This document shows, in pieces, positions 54,697-54,788 of a stretch of 54,788 nucleotides of DNA. The position numbers and the translations under genes were made by a program. The notes under the pieces are model-generated. The model saw only the letters and a list, made by a program, of their open reading frames with translations. It searched no databases and was not told the DNA's origin. The first letter of the stretch is position 1. Each line of letters begins with the position of its first letter. Source of the DNA: Herbaspirillum sp. Sphag64 (GTDB taxonomy: Bacteria; Pseudomonadota; Gammaproteobacteria; Burkholderiales; Burkholderiaceae_D); contig NZ_JACHYE010000018.1 in NCBI RefSeq assembly GCF_014192645.1, forward strand, positions 1 to 54,788. The letters run 5' to 3'.

Positions 54697-54788
54697 TTTA
54701 TGGTGTTGGTTTTTTTTGTTTGTTCGAAGAGAGTGAGTGTGGGCGTGGGTTTGCGAGGGGTTTGGTAAAAAGTTTAAATAATTGCTTA

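Overview
The window looks like chromosomal DNA of a betaproteobacterium in the Burkholderiales, most likely Oxalobacteraceae. Herminiimonas or a close relative is my best guess, and this is inference from protein style rather than a search. The support is a moderate G+C content, a recA-recX unit with a CTGT-N8-ACAG LexA box, a split proton-translocating transhydrogenase, a class II fructose-bisphosphate aldolase, a long Sua5-type TsaC, and a hemP-bfd-tonB-exbB-exbD iron cluster. Almost all of it is housekeeping DNA. I see no tRNA, rRNA, CRISPR array or prophage.

Layout. Positions 1-94 are the left end of an IS3-family (IS150-like) insertion sequence running off the window edge. Next come a periplasmic L-asparaginase (-), AMP nucleosidase (+), a NhaR-like LysR regulator (-) and a TerC-family membrane protein (+) with a structured leader. 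A REP-associated tyrosine transposase (RAYT) unit with inverted flanks separates terC from gltB-gltD, which encode glutamate synthase. An M61 glycyl aminopeptidase converges on an SsuA/SsuC-type ABC transport pair that lacks its ATPase. A two-gene signalling module follows (a TPR response regulator and a sensorless histidine kinase, both -), then an intergenic region with nested inverted repeats, then recA-recX.

From 21 to 38 kb the genes are sucC-sucD, a type IV pilin, moaC (-), a BepA-like M48 protease, and a minus-strand group running from ilvE through a zinc-finger protein, an NTF2-like protein and a YheT-like hydrolase to a conserved hypothetical protein. Lower glycolysis follows (pgk, pyk, fba), then a tight purC-purE-purK-tsaC operon and an OmpW-type porin.

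From 38 to 55 kb there are a flavin reductase, msrA, a cyclopropane-fatty-acid synthase, pdxH, a cytochrome b561/YceI pair, purB and a glutathione-S-transferase-like protein. An iron block follows: bfr (-), then hemP, an unknown 107-residue protein, bfd, tonB, exbB and exbD (all -, in that transcription order), with similar Fur-box-like sequences in front of hemP and bfr. The window ends with a Nudix hydrolase/mnmA pair (-) and pntAa-panD-pntAb-pntB (+).

Functional links. Carbon and nitrogen metabolism meet in the TCA-cycle, glycolysis, glutamate synthase and branched-chain transaminase genes. NADPH supply (pnt) is linked to pantothenate synthesis (panD). Iron storage and release (bfr, bfd) is linked to TonB-dependent iron or heme uptake. 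The most interesting unexplained pieces are the terC leader structure, the nested dyads between the two-component module and recA, the RAYT unit close to gltB, the unknown protein in the iron operon, and a C9 tract in the moaC leader.
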